Shown in pieces: positions 47,474 through 58,744 of a stretch of DNA of 59,953 bases (positions are counted from its first letter, which is position 1; each line of letters starts with the position of its first letter). Made by a program: the position numbers and the translations under genes. The DNA is taken from the NCBI GenBank assembly GCA_013215385.1, contig JABSOY010000025.1, positions 1-59,953 on the forward strand, written 5' to 3'. The notes below the pieces were generated by a model. It made no database searches and had not been told where the DNA came from. It saw nothing but the letters and a program-made list of their open reading frames with translations. Source of the DNA: Colwellia sp. (GTDB taxonomy: Bacteria; Pseudomonadota; Gammaproteobacteria; Enterobacterales; Alteromonadaceae).

Positions 47474-50400
47474 TTAAGCAAAAGCCGCTAATAACGCTTC
47501 AACCGGATGACGCGTTTGCATGCTTCCTAATCGTTTTGTTTGGCTTCGACATGAATAACCGGTCACTAATACTTGTTCAGCCTCTAACTTAGCTAATTTT
47601 TCCTGCCAACTCATTTCAAACAACATTTTTGAATTTTCAAAGTTTACTTGTTCATGACCATAAGTGCCTGCCATACCACAGCAACCCACAGAGACGTTTT
47701 CAAGCGTTAAACCGAATAGTCCAAATATGTCTCGCCATTGCCCTTCACTACCCGCCAATGCCGTTTTTTCAGTACAATGGGCAAACAATTTATAAGGCGC
47801 TGCTTGCTTATTTTTAAGTAACGATGAAAGTGCCGCTTGGGTGTTTGGGTGATCAGTCACCGTTAATAACCATTCGTGCGCCAACAGCACATGGAAATCG
47901 CCACGCTTGTCGCCAAGTGTTTGTTTGTATTCATCTCGGTAGCAAAGCGTTAATGAAGCGTCTAAGCCCAGCATAGGAATATTTAATTGATGAAGCTCGT
48001 TTAAAAATTCAGCGGCATTTTTAGCTGTTTTAGCAAACTTGGCCAAAAATCCTTTTACATGCTGCGGTTTACCGTTCGGTTTGAACGGTAATAATATTGG
48101 CGTAAAACCTAATTTTTTGATTAATGCCATCATGGCTTCAACGACATTGGCATCATAAAAAGAGGTAAATGGGTCTTGAACTATCAATACATGCTTTGCT
48201 TGTTGCTCTGCGTTAAGGTTTTTCAAATAGCCCAGATCAAAGCTTTGATAATTTTTGTCACTCACTTGCTTAGCTAAAGTCGGCACAGAAAGTATCGGTG
48301 TATCAATGTAACCTATGGTTGCACGTGAAAGTTTGTCGTACCATTGATGAGATAACACGGCATTAATTAATTTAGGTGCTTTTGCCATTAACGGCGTTAA
48401 TGTTTCCACATTAGCGACTAAATGGTCTTTCAACGGTCGGAAGTATCTTGAGTGATATAAGTTGATAAAACGTGCTCTAAAGTCTGGCACATCGACTTTT
48501 ATCGGACATTGGCTCGCACAAGCTTTACAGGCTAAACAACCTTGCATAGCTTCCATAACCTCATGCGAAAAATCAGCTTGCTGGTTAGCAGAGAAGCGAG
48601 TTTTCACTTTATCCAGTAACCTTTTTACTGACCAATGTTGAATATTCTCTTCTAAGGCAAGTATATCAACACCCTTAGCATGTAAAAGGCGTAACCACTC
48701 ACGCATCAACCCTGCTCGGCCTTTCGGAGAATGCCTTCTGTCGCGCGTTACCTTGCTAGAAGGACACATCGGGCTATCTGCGTCATAATTAAAACATAAA
48801 CCATTGCCGTTACAGTCAAGGGCTGAACTAAAGGAGTCTTTTACCGTTATGGGTATTTGACGGTCATAAAAACCACGTTTAGTATCATCAACTGATACTA
48901 ACTTTTCATTCGATTCATAGGGTGTACAAATTTTACCTGGATTCATTTTATTGAAAGGGTCAAACGCGCTTTTAATTTTTCTTAACTCGGTAAATAAGTA
49001 TTCGCCAAAAAAGGCTGGGCTGTATTCACTACGGTATCCTTTACCGTGTTCTCCCCACATTAAGCCGCCATATTTAGCCGTTAATGCCACCACTTTATCT
49101 GATATTTCTCTAAGCAGTTTTTCTTGCTCTGGATCGCACATATCAAGCGCTGGGCGCACATGTAAAACACCCGCATCAACATGGCCAAACATACCATATT
49201 GCAAATCATAACTATCAAGCAATGCTCGAAACTCAACAATATAGTCGGCTAAGTTTTCTGGTGGCACCGCGGTATCTTCTGCAAAGGCCAATGGCTTTTG
49301 ATTACCCTCAGTATTACCTAATAAACCGACTGCCTTTTTACGCATACCGTAGAGTTTATTGATACTGCTTAAATCTGTTGTGACTTGGTAACCAATAACA
49401 CCAGTTTTGTTACTTATGTCTTGCGTTAAACGAGCCGTTAATTGTGCAACCTGCTCTGCTAAAGCGTCTATGCTAGTACCGTTGTATTCAACGATATTAA
49501 TACCGTCCATCACTTTATTTTCAACGTCGGTGATTAAATCACTGACCGAATGCCAAACAATATCTTGTTTCGCTAAATTTAATACTTTTGAGTCGATAGT
49601 TTCAACTGAGGTTGCTTTTGCTTCAACCAGCGCAGGAGAATGACGAAGCGCTGAATCAAAACTATCGTACTTAATAACGATAACTGTTTTTGCTTTTAAT
49701 ATTGGGGTTAAATTCAGCTTTGCTTCACAAACAAACGCTAAAGATCCTTCAGAGCCGGTGATTATACGTGAGATATCAAGTTGGCTTAAGTCGTCATTGA
49801 AAACGTTTTCTAAATCATAACCGGTTAAAAAACGATTTAAGCGTGGGAATTTTTCTAATATTAATACGCGGTTATCACGACACGAGCTAAGAACCTGTTT
49901 AATAATATTGCCGTAGCTATTATTTTGTTTGGCCAGTTCTTCGGCGTCTGCAATAGGCATTGGCGATGTTGACAATAAATCGCCATTGGCGAGAACAGAT
50001 TCTAGTGATAAGACATGGTTAGACGTTTTACCGTAAACCAAAGAGCCTTGTCCAGAAGCATCGGTATTGATCATCCCACCAATGGTTGCACGGCTACTGG
50101 TTGATAAATCTGGCGAAAAGAAAAAACCATGAGGGCGTAAATAATCATTTAGTTGATCTTTAATGACGCCAGCTTCAACACGTACCCAGTTTTCAGCGAC
50201 GTTAATTTCTAAAATACGGTTCATGTATTTTGATAAATCAACCACGATACCTGGTGTTAAGCTTTGCCCGTTAGTCCCTGTACCACCACCACGGGCACTA
50301 AATTTTATACTTTGATATTTTTCGCAAGAAGATAATAGACTGATCTCTTGTATATCTTGCTTATTTTTCGGGTGGAGCACCAATTGTGGCAGTTGCTGAT

Positions 50401-50551
50401 AAATACTGTTGTCCGTAGCTACAGCTAAACGAGCGCTATACTGGCAACTTATCTCCCCTATATATTCACTATTAGCGAGTTCTTGAGAGAATTTTTGATA
50501 CAGTGGCGCAATCAGTTCTTGGTGTTCTATTGAAGGTAAGCTTTGAGACAT
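47474..50551 (-). CDS. ydiJ: YdiJ-type FAD/4Fe-4S oxidoreductase (D-2-hydroxyglutarate dehydrogenase-like)
   Basis: 1025 residues, same as E. coli YdiJ (about 1018). The N-terminal FAD-binding type 4 domain has SARGGGTGTNGQSL and ATIGGMINTDASGQGSLVYG; the linked FAD-oxidase C domain has GMFGHVDAGVLHVRP; then a ferredoxin-like CLACKACASQCPIKVDVP and CCG-type heme/FeS-binding region ending GCCGMAGTYGHE. YdiJ is reported to oxidise D-2-hydroxyglutarate; relatives oxidise D-lactate. Its position near ppsA/ppsR/aroH resembles the E. coli map. Confidence 0.9.
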   Translation of the reverse strand: MSQSLPSIEHQELIAPLYQKFSQELANSEYIGEISCQYSARLAVATDNSIYQQLPQLVLHPKNKQDIQEISLLSSCEKYQSIKFSARGGGTGTNGQSLTPGIVVDLSKYMNRILEINVAENWVRVEAGVIKDQLNDYLRPHGFFFSPDLSTSSRATIGGMINTDASGQGSLVYGKTSNHVLSLESVLANGDLLSTSPMPIADAEELAKQNNSYGNIIKQVLSSCRDNRVLILEKFPRLNRFLTGYDLENVFNDDLSQLDISRIITGSEGSLAFVCEAKLNLTPILKAKTVIVIKYDSFDSALRHSPALVEAKATSVETIDSKVLNLAKQDIVWHSVSDLITDVENKVMDGINIVEYNGTSIDALAEQVAQLTARLTQDISNKTGVIGYQVTTDLSSINKLYGMRKKAVGLLGNTEGNQKPLAFAEDTAVPPENLADYIVEFRALLDSYDLQYGMFGHVDAGVLHVRPALDMCDPEQEKLLREISDKVVALTAKYGGLMWGEHGKGYRSEYSPAFFGEYLFTELRKIKSAFDPFNKMNPGKICTPYESNEKLVSVDDTKRGFYDRQIPITVKDSFSSALDCNGNGLCFNYDADSPMCPSSKVTRDRRHSPKGRAGLMREWLRLLHAKGVDILALEENIQHWSVKRLLDKVKTRFSANQQADFSHEVMEAMQGCLACKACASQCPIKVDVPDFRARFINLYHSRYFRPLKDHLVANVETLTPLMAKAPKLINAVLSHQWYDKLSRATIGYIDTPILSVPTLAKQVSDKNYQSFDLGYLKNLNAEQQAKHVLIVQDPFTSFYDANVVEAMMALIKKLGFTPILLPFKPNGKPQHVKGFLAKFAKTAKNAAEFLNELHQLNIPMLGLDASLTLCYRDEYKQTLGDKRGDFHVLLAHEWLLTVTDHPNTQAALSSLLKNKQAAPYKLFAHCTEKTALAGSEGQWRDIFGLFGLTLENVSVGCCGMAGTYGHEQVNFENSKMLFEMSWQEKLAKLEAEQVLVTGYSCRSQTKRLGSMQTRHPVEALLAAFA

Positions 50552-50629
50552 AAACGAAAAATATACTGGCAGTTTAATATTAATTTCAGTATATCACGCT
50601 AAATTTATTTATTTGTACAAGGCAGTAAA

Positions 50630-50681
50630 AAGGCTAAGAATTTTTTAAACTAAACTTATAGTTAAAAAATACTTAGCCTTA
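50630..50681 (-). terminator. Long imperfect hairpin after ppsA
   Basis: AGGCTAAG (50631-50638) pairs with CTTAGCCT, and inner ATTTTTTAAACT pairs with AGTTAAAAAAT, giving a stem of about 20 bp around AAACTTAT. Located 90 bp past the ppsA stop and 80 bp before the ydiJ start on the minus strand. It could terminate ppsA transcription; termination by a stem with internal T-runs is uncertain. Confidence 0.5.
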
Positions 50682-50770
50682 AATAATGTTTGACTGACAA
50701 AAAATGAATATTAACCTAAATACCATTCGCTAGCATAGTTAGGTGATATCTATCTTTATTTAGTACCCGC

Positions 50771-53143
50771 CTACTTATGGTTTTCAGCGATATAAAGCCA
50801 AGTTGCTAATACGGTATCTGGGTTAAGCGATACACTATCAATACCTTCTTCAACTAACCATGCAGCAAAGTCTGGGTGATCAGATGGTCCTTGACCACAA
50901 ATACCGACATACTTGCCACGTGCTTTACACGCTTTAATAGCCATTGAAAGTAACGCTTTTATTGCTGGGTTACGTTCGTCAAATAAATGAGCGATTAAAC
51001 CAGAGTCACGGTCTAAACCTAGCGTTAACTGGGTTAAATCGTTTGAACCGATAGAGAATCCGTCGAAGTGATCAAGAAACTGATCCGCTAATAAACAGTT
51101 CGAAGGCAATTCACACATCATGATAACGCGTAAACCGTTCTCGCCACGCTTAAGGCCATTTTCAGCTAATATCTCAATAACCTGTTCCGCTTCTTCGACA
51201 GTACGAACAAATGGGATCATGATTTCAACGTTGGTAAAGTCCATATCGTTGCGAACACGTTTTATCGCTTCACATTCAAGGGCAAAACAATCACGGAAAT
51301 CTTTAGAAATATAACGCGCGGCACCACGATAACCTATCATCGGGTTTTCTTCTTCCGGTTCAAATACGTCGCCACCAACTAAGTTGGCATACTCATTTGA
51401 TTTAAAATCAGACATTCTAACGATAACTTTCTCTGGCGAGTACGCACAAGCTAACGTGGCAATACCTTCAGTTAATTTAGCAATATAGAACTCAACAGGG
51501 CTAGCATAACCAACAATGATATCGTTAATTTCATCTTTCAAATCTTCAGATTGCTCATCAAAATTCAATAATGCTTTTGGATGAATACCAATCATTTTAT
51601 TAATGATGAACTCTAAACGTGCCAGGCCAATGCCTGCATGTGGCAAACGCGCAAAACCGAAAGCTCGGTCTGGGTTACCGACATTCATCATTATTTTTAA
51701 AGGTACGTCAGGCATTGAATCAACTTCAGACGTTGTCACGGTAAAGTCTAACTTGCCATCGTAGATAAAACCGGTATCGCCTTCAGCACAAGAAACCGTT
51801 ACTTTATCGCCATTAGCGATGAGTTTCGTGGCATTGCCACAACCAACAACCGCTGGAATGCCCATTTCACGTGCAATAATGGCAGCATGACATGTTCTTC
51901 CGCCACGATTAGTCACAATCGCAGATGCACGCTTCATGATAGGTTCCCAATCAGGATCGGTCATATCAGTGACTAATACATCACCTGGTTTAATTTTGTC
52001 CATTTCAGCAAGAGATCCCAAAACCTTTGCTTCACCACTACCAATCTTGTGACCAATTGAACGGCCTTCACAAATAACATCAGCGGTTGCTTGTAAGTGA
52101 AACTGCTCCATTACATTAGCGCTTTCGCGGCTGCGTACTGTTTCAGGGCGCGCTTGAACAATATAAAGTTTACCGTCTAAGCCGTCTTTTGCCCATTCGA
52201 TATCCATTGGACGCTGATAATGATTTTCAATAATTATCGCTTGCTTGGCAAGTTCTTGTACTTCATCGTCAGTTAATGAAAATTGGTTTGATAATTTTTC
52301 TTCAATATCGACAATTTCAACTTGCTTGCCATGGTTTTGATCTTTGGTGTAAATCATTTTAATGGCTTTACTACCGATGTTACGACGAACAACTGCAGGT
52401 TTACCCTTAGCAAGTGTTGGTTTATGAACATAAAATTCATCAGGGTTAACGGCGCCCTGCACAACCATTTCACCTAAACCATAACTTGAAGTAATAAATA
52501 CTACATCTTCAAAGCCAGATTCAGTATCAATAGAAAACATCACACCACTTGATGCTATGTCACTACGAACCATGCGTTGAATACCGGCAGATAAGGCGAC
52601 ACCACGGTGATCGTACCCTTGATGCACACGGTAAGAAATTGCACGGTCATTAAATAATGAAGCGTAAACATGTTTTATAGCGATCATTACAGCATCGAAA
52701 CCACGTACATTTAAGAAGGTTTCTTGCTGACCAGCAAAAGAAGCATCAGGCATATCTTCTGCGGTTGCTGATGAACGAACAGCAAAAGAAGCGTCGTCTG
52801 CAAAACCGTCTGCTAACTTTTCATAAGCTTTAGCAATATCAAGCTGCATTTGTGGTAAAAATGGAGTTTCGATGATCCAGTTACGGATCGTTTCACCTGA
52901 TTTTGCTAATGCAGCTAAATCATCGACATCTAAATTATCAAGGAGCTGATATATTTTGTCGTTGATGCCACTTTGCTCTAAGAACTCATTAAATGCAAAA
53001 GACGTAGTGGCAAAACCACCAGGAACTTGTACACCTACATTTGAAAGATTTGAGATCATTTCACCCAGTGATGCATTTTTTCCGCCAACGCGGTCAACAT
53101 CATTCATTCCTAAAACTTCATACCAAAGTACATTTTCTTGCAC
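50771..53143 (-). CDS. ppsA: Phosphoenolpyruvate synthase
   Basis: 790 residues from a GTG at 53143, which has GGAG eight bases upstream and gives the E. coli length (792); a longer reading from a TTG at 53170 would include the ribosome site. [18 protein letters not shown] starts the ATP-binding domain; the phospho-histidine is His419 in [28 protein letters not shown] ends the PEP-binding barrel. It makes PEP from pyruvate and ATP in gluconeogenesis. Divergent from its regulator ppsR. Confidence 0.97.
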   Translation of the reverse strand: MQENVLWYEVLGMNDVDRVGGKNASLGEMISNLSNVGVQVPGGFATTSFAFNEFLEQSGINDKIYQLLDNLDVDDLAALAKSGETIRNWIIETPFLPQMQLDIAKAYEKLADGFADDASFAVRSSATAEDMPDASFAGQQETFLNVRGFDAVMIAIKHVYASLFNDRAISYRVHQGYDHRGVALSAGIQRMVRSDIASSGVMFSIDTESGFEDVVFITSSYGLGEMVVQGAVNPDEFYVHKPTLAKGKPAVVRRNIGSKAIKMIYTKDQNHGKQVEIVDIEEKLSNQFSLTDDEVQELAKQAIIIENHYQRPMDIEWAKDGLDGKLYIVQARPETVRSRESANVMEQFHLQATADVICEGRSIGHKIGSGEAKVLGSLAEMDKIKPGDVLVTDMTDPDWEPIMKRASAIVTNRGGRTCHAAIIAREMGIPAVVGCGNATKLIANGDKVTVSCAEGDTGFIYDGKLDFTVTTSEVDSMPDVPLKIMMNVGNPDRAFGFARLPHAGIGLARLEFIINKMIGIHPKALLNFDEQSEDLKDEINDIIVGYASPVEFYIAKLTEGIATLACAYSPEKVIVRMSDFKSNEYANLVGGDVFEPEEENPMIGYRGAARYISKDFRDCFALECEAIKRVRNDMDFTNVEIMIPFVRTVEEAEQVIEILAENGLKRGENGLRVIMMCELPSNCLLADQFLDHFDGFSIGSNDLTQLTLGLDRDSGLIAHLFDERNPAIKALLSMAIKACKARGKYVGICGQGPSDHPDFAAWLVEEGIDSVSLNPDTVLATWLYIAENHK

Positions 53144-53303
53144 GACATCTTCTCCAAAAAAAAGAAACAAAAATAAATAGATTTATCAGTTATATCAGTA
53201 TATTTATAGCTTAAGACATTTTACACTGCGAACTTTATAAACTGAAATGTTATTTGAAAGATTTCAGTATAAGTTACAACGATTGATAATAAAGAGGTTT
53301 TAA

Positions 53304-54113
53304 ATGCGCGCTGCTTTTTATATTTCTGATGGCACAGCCATTACATCAGAGGTTTTTGGTCATGCCTTGCTTTCACTTTTCCCCACTGAGTTTGACCACG
53401 ACACTATTTCATTTGTTGAAACCATAGAAAAAGCAGAAGCGGCTAAGTTAAAAATCAACAAAGCGGCTAAACGCACCGGCGAGCCACCTCTTGTTTTTCA
53501 CACTTTTGTTAATAACGATATAAGAGAAATTATTGATAGTTGTGACGGTGTTATTTATAACTTTCTTGAGCACTTTATTGCGCCATTGGAAAAAGAGTTA
53601 AAACTAGAAGCTAAACCAACCGCCCATAGAACACACAGTATTCATGAGAATAGTTACGATTACCGTATAGATGCCGTTAATTATACATTAGCTAATGATG
53701 ATGGTTCGAATGTCACCAACTATGAGCATGCTGATATTATTCTGGTCGGTGTGTCTCGTTCAGGTAAAACCCCTACTTCATTATATTTAGCGCTTCAATA
53801 TGGTATTAAGGCGGCAAATTATCCCTTTACCGATGATGATATGGATGAACTAACTCTTCCTGATTTCTTAAAGCCACATAAAAAGAAGCTGTTTGGTTTA
53901 ACGATTGACGCACAACGCTTAATTGATATTCGCGGTGAACGACTGGCGAACAGTAAATATTCTTCCGCAAGACAATGTAGAATGGAAGTAAGAGAAGTTG
54001 AAAAACTCTATAAAAAAGAAAAAATACCTTTCATTAATAGCACTAAGTTTTCAGTTGAAGAAATCTCCGCGAAGATTCTTAATGAAACAGGCTTACAGCG
54101 TTATAAATATTAG
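53304..54113 (+). CDS. ppsR: PEP synthase regulatory protein (kinase/pyrophosphorylase, DUF299)
   Basis: 269 residues. ISDGTAITSEVFGHALLSLF at the N-terminus, the P-loop GVSRSGKTPTSLYLA at about residues 149-163 and SSARQCRMEVREVEKLY match PpsR. It phosphorylates PpsA with ADP and reverses this with phosphate, switching PEP synthase off and on. Divergent from ppsA across 160 bp, as in E. coli where ppsA and ppsR are also divergent. Confidence 0.95.
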   Translation: MRAAFYISDGTAITSEVFGHALLSLFPTEFDHDTISFVETIEKAEAAKLKINKAAKRTGEPPLVFHTFVNNDIREIIDSCDGVIYNFLEHFIAPLEKELKLEAKPTAHRTHSIHENSYDYRIDAVNYTLANDDGSNVTNYEHADIILVGVSRSGKTPTSLYLALQYGIKAANYPFTDDDMDELTLPDFLKPHKKKLFGLTIDAQRLIDIRGERLANSKYSSARQCRMEVREVEKLYKKEKIPFINSTKFSVEEISAKILNETGLQRYKY

Positions 54114-54208
54114 CTGATTTTCAGAAATACTGAACACTGAGATAACGACCAATTTATCGTAAAGACAACTTGTCTAATTAATTCACGTTTGATGGCGTTT
54201 ATATAAAA

Positions 54209-54248
54209 AAAGCGCAAATATTAAATTATTAATATTTGCGCTTTATTA
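54209..54248. terminator. Bidirectional terminator between ppsR and the TonB receptor gene
   Basis: Perfect stem GCGCAAATATTAA (54212-54224) / TTAATATTTGCGC (54229-54241), loop ATTA, with A-run on the left and TTTATTATTTTTTT on the right. It serves convergent genes. Confidence 0.85.
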
Positions 54249-54272
54249 TTTTTTTATGCTATTTACCCGTGC

Positions 54273-57245
54273 TTAAAAACTATATTTTACACCGGTATAA
54301 AATTGGCGACCAACGCCATTATATAACAAAGTACCACTGTTTAATCCTGGTAAAGCAGGTGGTCTTTTATCAGCCACATTCTCTATACCAGCATAGACTG
54401 AAAGTCCTTCAGCAGCGTCATAGTTAAAATATAAACTATGGTAAGTATAAGAACCTACTTTATTGTTAAACCACTCAGGATATTGGTCTGGAGTAGCATC
54501 ATTATTAAAGTCACTGCCACCAACATGGTTCATGGTCCAACTAGCTGTAAAGTGATTAAATGTATATACCGTAGTAAATAATCCTCTAAAATTAGGCGTA
54601 CCAACTTCACCTGCTTGTTTGTCTATATCATCAGGAAATTCAATATTAGTTTGAAAGTCTCGTTTATCTAAATAGGTGGCTTTTAAATTGAAATTTAATT
54701 CGCCGTAGTTTGATAAACCAAGATGATAATTTATATCTACATCTGTTCCTGAAGATGCAAAGTTTGCCACGTTAATTGATTGCGTACCAACACTGATAAT
54801 TTGGTTGTTAGCATCACGATTTACAAGCTCACAGTATTTGGCATTTAGCGCCGAGCTATCAACACAATTAGATAAAACATCCGTTGCAGAATAGGTAGTA
54901 ATAGCATCATCAATACTTATATCCCAATAATCAACAGCAATACTTAATTCATCCATAGGTGTAAGAACAATCCCTACCGTGAACGTATCCGCAGTTTCTG
55001 GTGACAATTCTACATTACCACTGCTTTTTACACCGCGGGTGCCAAATTCTGCACTTGAACTAAAGTCAGCAGGAATGCCTAACGCTAAACAGTTAGCTGC
55101 ACGATTGGCAGGGTTAGGACCTTCATCAGTTCTGCCACTGTCACAAGGGTCTGTCATATTACCACCACCGATCTGTTCGGGTGCGAATAATTCCTCGATA
55201 TTTGGCGCTCTAACGGCATGAGAAAATGTTGTACGTACTCTAAATTCCTCAGTTACCGTCCAGTTCAAGCCTGATTTCCATGTGGTATCACCACCAGTGA
55301 CACTATTATCACTATATCGAGCAGCTAACTCTAAATCTAAGCTTTCAATACCAGTAATTCCTTCAGCAATTGGCACAAGTACTTCTGCAAAAATTTCTGC
55401 AACGTCGAAGCTACCATCTGTTTCGCCTAAATATGCATAACTCGCAACGTTAACACCAGAGGTAGAACCGACTTGCCCAGTACCAACAACACTTCCGTCA
55501 GCTAAAGTTTGTTTCGTTTTTGTTAATTCATCAGGATTACTATTAGATGATTCATCTCTATATTCGACACCAAATGCAAAATCAACAGAACCTGAGTCTA
55601 TTTCAAACAACTCACCGTTAATCGAGAAATTGGCAACAAATTGGTCAACTTTTTCATCAGTTCTTAAGTTCACGCCGACATAGTTTAACGCTTCATCTGA
55701 AGCTAAGTTATTGATCGGATTAAAAGCAACACAACCATTACTGCTATCTCGACAAACAGCATTACCATTACCGTCATCAACAGCATCTAATGCTTGGTAG
55801 TATCTTGATAAGAGTAAATCTTGATTATCGATTTCACCCTTTGTTTGACCATATTGAACATAGAAGTCGTAACCATAATCACCTAATTCACCAGTCCCAC
55901 CAAACATAAACTGTGTCGTTTCACGAGATGTTTCTGAACGAACGCCCATACCAACAACAGCGAGTGCTGCTTGAGTATGGCCACCTGCGATTAAAGCATC
56001 TTTAATAATCTGAGGTGCAAAAGGGTTATCAATGTTAATTGGAATTAATGGCCCAAAGTTATCATCATGAAAAACACTGGCTTGGCCTGACGCAGCAGAC
56101 TCAATTTTACTGTATTTAGCTTCGGCAAAGATTTGATGTTCATTATTGATATTATAACTACCGCGCATGCTCACAAGCAGACGTTCACTTGGCGTCATCA
56201 AGGTACTTGACTCTGAGGTACGAAAGCCATCACCGCCATCACAAGGTACGGTATTACAATTAATACCCGCAATAAAAGCTCTGGTATCACCTGAATTTCT
56301 ATCTACTGCGTAAGTATCATAACCATTAGAACCAAAGGGCTGGATTGGATCATCAGCAAAAATAGGATAAAAGCCGGCATTATTTATTTGGGTAATTGGT
56401 AATTGTGGAAGGTTTCCTCCCCAGGGTGCTGGATGATTACCATCCCATAAGTAATTACTATTTGGTACATAAAACAGCCCCTCTTCACTTAAAGCTTGAT
56501 ATCGCTGATCAGCATGTAAAATAGCTTGGCCTTGATGACTGGTAAAGCTTGGCGTTTTATTAGCGTAATCGCGATCAGGTATCGCTATTTCTGCTTGGTC
56601 ATAATACGAAGCATTAATAGTAAAATTACCTTTAGAGAAGTTTTTCCCCCAAGATAATGACAAATCTTTTTTCTCACCATCACCTTCAGAAGTTTCTCCG
56701 TAGTACGCCTCTACTTCAAAACCTTCGTAGTCTTTCTTCATAATAAAGTTAACAACGCCTGTCACCGCGTCAACACCATAAACAGCAGATGCACCGCCAG
56801 TAATAATCTCAAGACGTTCTATCATCGAAGTAGGAATCGTACTCATATCGACAGATGCTGTGCCTGCACTACCGGCAACTTGGCGACGGCCGTCAACTAA
56901 AACTAACGTACGATTTACTCCTAAACCACGTAAGTTAGCCAGTTCTAAACCGGCATTATTGGTATTGCCGCTATTTTGAAAGTTAGTATTACCACCGCTG
57001 ATGCCATCCATTAAGGCCGGTAATTTGTTCATTAACTCACCAATGTTTTTTACACCAAACTGAGCAATAGTTGCAGAATCGATGACTGTAGTAGGAGTCG
57101 CCATTTGCGCACTGTTCTGTTTAATACGGGAGCCCGTAACCGAGATACGCTCAGTGGTCTCTTCTTGTGCTTCTTCAGCAAAAACTGGCATCACTAATGT
57201 GGTTGCCATAATCGCTAAGCTTAATTTTGATAGTGTGAAACGCAT
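54273..57245 (-). CDS. TonB-dependent outer-membrane receptor
   Basis: 990 residues. Signal peptide (LSLAIMATTLVMPVFAEE), TonB-box-like region ERISVTGSRIKQ, plug domain with NLRGLGVNRTLVLVDGRR and TSMIERLEIITGGASAVYGV, then a long beta-barrel ending in YTGVKYSF with terminal Phe. Large receptors of this type in Alteromonadales carry oligosaccharides, peptides or lipids; the ligand is not deducible. NAFAPQ-type iron-siderophore signatures are not obvious. Two Cys pairs occur in the loops (INCNTVPCDG, AVCRDSSNGCVAF). Single gene. Confidence 0.9.
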   Translation of the reverse strand: MRFTLSKLSLAIMATTLVMPVFAEEAQEETTERISVTGSRIKQNSAQMATPTTVIDSATIAQFGVKNIGELMNKLPALMDGISGGNTNFQNSGNTNNAGLELANLRGLGVNRTLVLVDGRRQVAGSAGTASVDMSTIPTSMIERLEIITGGASAVYGVDAVTGVVNFIMKKDYEGFEVEAYYGETSEGDGEKKDLSLSWGKNFSKGNFTINASYYDQAEIAIPDRDYANKTPSFTSHQGQAILHADQRYQALSEEGLFYVPNSNYLWDGNHPAPWGGNLPQLPITQINNAGFYPIFADDPIQPFGSNGYDTYAVDRNSGDTRAFIAGINCNTVPCDGGDGFRTSESSTLMTPSERLLVSMRGSYNINNEHQIFAEAKYSKIESAASGQASVFHDDNFGPLIPINIDNPFAPQIIKDALIAGGHTQAALAVVGMGVRSETSRETTQFMFGGTGELGDYGYDFYVQYGQTKGEIDNQDLLLSRYYQALDAVDDGNGNAVCRDSSNGCVAFNPINNLASDEALNYVGVNLRTDEKVDQFVANFSINGELFEIDSGSVDFAFGVEYRDESSNSNPDELTKTKQTLADGSVVGTGQVGSTSGVNVASYAYLGETDGSFDVAEIFAEVLVPIAEGITGIESLDLELAARYSDNSVTGGDTTWKSGLNWTVTEEFRVRTTFSHAVRAPNIEELFAPEQIGGGNMTDPCDSGRTDEGPNPANRAANCLALGIPADFSSSAEFGTRGVKSSGNVELSPETADTFTVGIVLTPMDELSIAVDYWDISIDDAITTYSATDVLSNCVDSSALNAKYCELVNRDANNQIISVGTQSINVANFASSGTDVDINYHLGLSNYGELNFNLKATYLDKRDFQTNIEFPDDIDKQAGEVGTPNFRGLFTTVYTFNHFTASWTMNHVGGSDFNNDATPDQYPEWFNNKVGSYTYHSLYFNYDAAEGLSVYAGIENVADKRPPALPGLNSGTLLYNGVGRQFYTGVKYSF

Positions 57246-57622
57246 TATCTCTCTCTCTTATTTTTTATTATCTTTAAGTATCTCGTACAAGCTCAGATTT
57301 AATCCGGATGTATCTCAGATATTAGTCACATAATTAAAATATAAAGTAAATACGAAATGTTATTGAGAAAGGTCAATAGTTGCACTCTAGTGTAAACAAA
57401 GAGGTACAAGGATAATGTGGATAAAATAGTGAATTAAACAAATGAAAGAATCTCTTATACTTATATATTGCTAAAAATACTCTTTAAAGGGTAAAATTTA
57501 CATTTAGTTGCATAAACTGGTTCACAATAGCGAATAATTTCGCTATGTTAGCCGCCATATCTATTACCGATAAGCTGTTTATTCACTTGTCGGTATCAAT
57601 AAAATTGAAACATTAGAAAATC
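57246..57622. other. Divergent promoter region of the TonB receptor and DAHP synthase genes
   Basis: 377 bp without a gene. On the minus strand TTGACC (57371-57376), 18 bp, TATTTA (57347-57352) is a plausible receptor promoter. No TrpR-like palindrome was seen before the DAHP synthase gene. Confidence 0.4.
57347..57376 (-). promoter_or_regulatory. Possible promoter of the TonB receptor gene
   Basis: -35 TTGACC and -10 TATTTA with an 18-bp spacer, about 100 bp upstream of the start. The -10 is a weak match. Confidence 0.35.
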
Positions 57623-58672
57623 ATGACTATTAAAACGGATGAATTTAGAACCACGCTAATTGAGAATCTTGTAACCCCTGAACAATTAGCTCAGCAAATC
57701 CCACTCAAAGATGAGACTGCTAATTTTATTATTCAAAGTAGAAAAGACATTGAAGCTATTATTACCGGTGAAGACGACCGTTTGTTGGTTATTATTGGTC
57801 CTTGTTCAATTCATGACACCACAGCTGCAATTGACTACGCAAAAAAACTTAAAGTATTACACGAAAAATACCTTGGTGATTTATTAATTGTTATGCGGGT
57901 TTATTTTGAAAAACCACGCACTACTGTTGGCTGGAAAGGGTTAATTAGTGATCCCGATTTAGACAAATCATTTCATGTTGCTAAAGGTTTGAATCTCGCG
58001 CGTGCTCTATTAATGGATATTAATACACTTGGTTTACCTGCCGGCACTGAATTTTTAGATATGGTTACTGGTCAGTACATCTCTGATTTAATCAGTTGGG
58101 GAGCTATTGGTGCTAGAACAACTGAAAGCCAAGTTCATCGTGAATTAGCTTCAGCTCTATCATGTCCTGTTGGCTTTAAAAATGGCACTGACGGTAATGT
58201 ACAAATTGCTGTTGATGCAATAAAAGCATCAAGTGTTCCGCATGTACTTTATTCTCCAGATAAAAGTGGCCAAATGTGTATTTATCAAACACACGGTAAT
58301 CCTTATGCTCATGTTATTTTACGTGGTGGTAAAGAGCCAAATTATCATCAAAGTGATATTAACGCCGCGGGTGAAATATTAGCAAAGTCTGATTTACAAA
58401 ATCGTATCATGATCGATTGTAGCCATGGCAATAGTTATAAAGACCATAATAAGCAAATTGATGTAGCCCGTTCATTAAGAAAACAAATTGAGCAAGGTGA
58501 TAAAGCGATATTTGGGGTAATGGTTGAAAGCTTCTTGGTTGAAGGAAATCAAAAAGTGATTGACGTGAACGAGCTTACCTATGGTCAAAGCATCACTGAT
58601 GCCTGTATTGATTTAGATACAAGTGTCGGCTTACTTGACGAACTAGCGGCTGCCGTTCAGTCAAAACGCTAA
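57623..58672 (+). CDS. aroH: 3-deoxy-7-phosphoheptulonate (DAHP) synthase, class I
   Basis: 349 residues, matching AroG/AroH (348-350). LLVIIGPCSIHDTTAAIDYA has the metal-binding Cys; YFEKPRTTVGWKGLISDP, GAIGARTTESQVHRE and MIDCSHGNS complete the active site. It condenses PEP with erythrose 4-phosphate, the first step of the shikimate pathway. I chose aroH because in E. coli aroH follows ppsR; feedback specificity (Trp, Phe or Tyr) cannot be read with certainty. PEP supply by PpsA makes the neighbourhood logical. Confidence 0.85.
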   Translation: MTIKTDEFRTTLIENLVTPEQLAQQIPLKDETANFIIQSRKDIEAIITGEDDRLLVIIGPCSIHDTTAAIDYAKKLKVLHEKYLGDLLIVMRVYFEKPRTTVGWKGLISDPDLDKSFHVAKGLNLARALLMDINTLGLPAGTEFLDMVTGQYISDLISWGAIGARTTESQVHRELASALSCPVGFKNGTDGNVQIAVDAIKASSVPHVLYSPDKSGQMCIYQTHGNPYAHVILRGGKEPNYHQSDINAAGEILAKSDLQNRIMIDCSHGNSYKDHNKQIDVARSLRKQIEQGDKAIFGVMVESFLVEGNQKVIDVNELTYGQSITDACIDLDTSVGLLDELAAAVQSKR

Positions 58673-58694
58673 ACAAAGATATAAAAAATCCATA

Positions 58695-58735
58695 AAAAAG
58701 CCGCTAAGCATAATATGCTTATCGGCTTTTCTTTA
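58695..58735. terminator. Terminator between the DAHP synthase and tyrosine phosphatase genes
   Basis: AAAAGCCGCTAAGCATA / TATGCTTATCGGCTTTT, one mismatch, with A-run left and T-run right, so it can act for both convergent genes. Confidence 0.85.
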
Positions 58736-58744
58736 AGTAATATA

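Noticed and set aside
53144-53170. Longer PpsA N-terminus from a TTG
   Set aside because: It would include the GGAG ribosome site of the GTG start and gives residues without counterpart in PpsA.
57246-57622. TrpR operator before the DAHP synthase gene
   Set aside because: No palindrome resembling the TrpR consensus (CTAGTTAACTAG-like) was found, so tryptophan control cannot be claimed.
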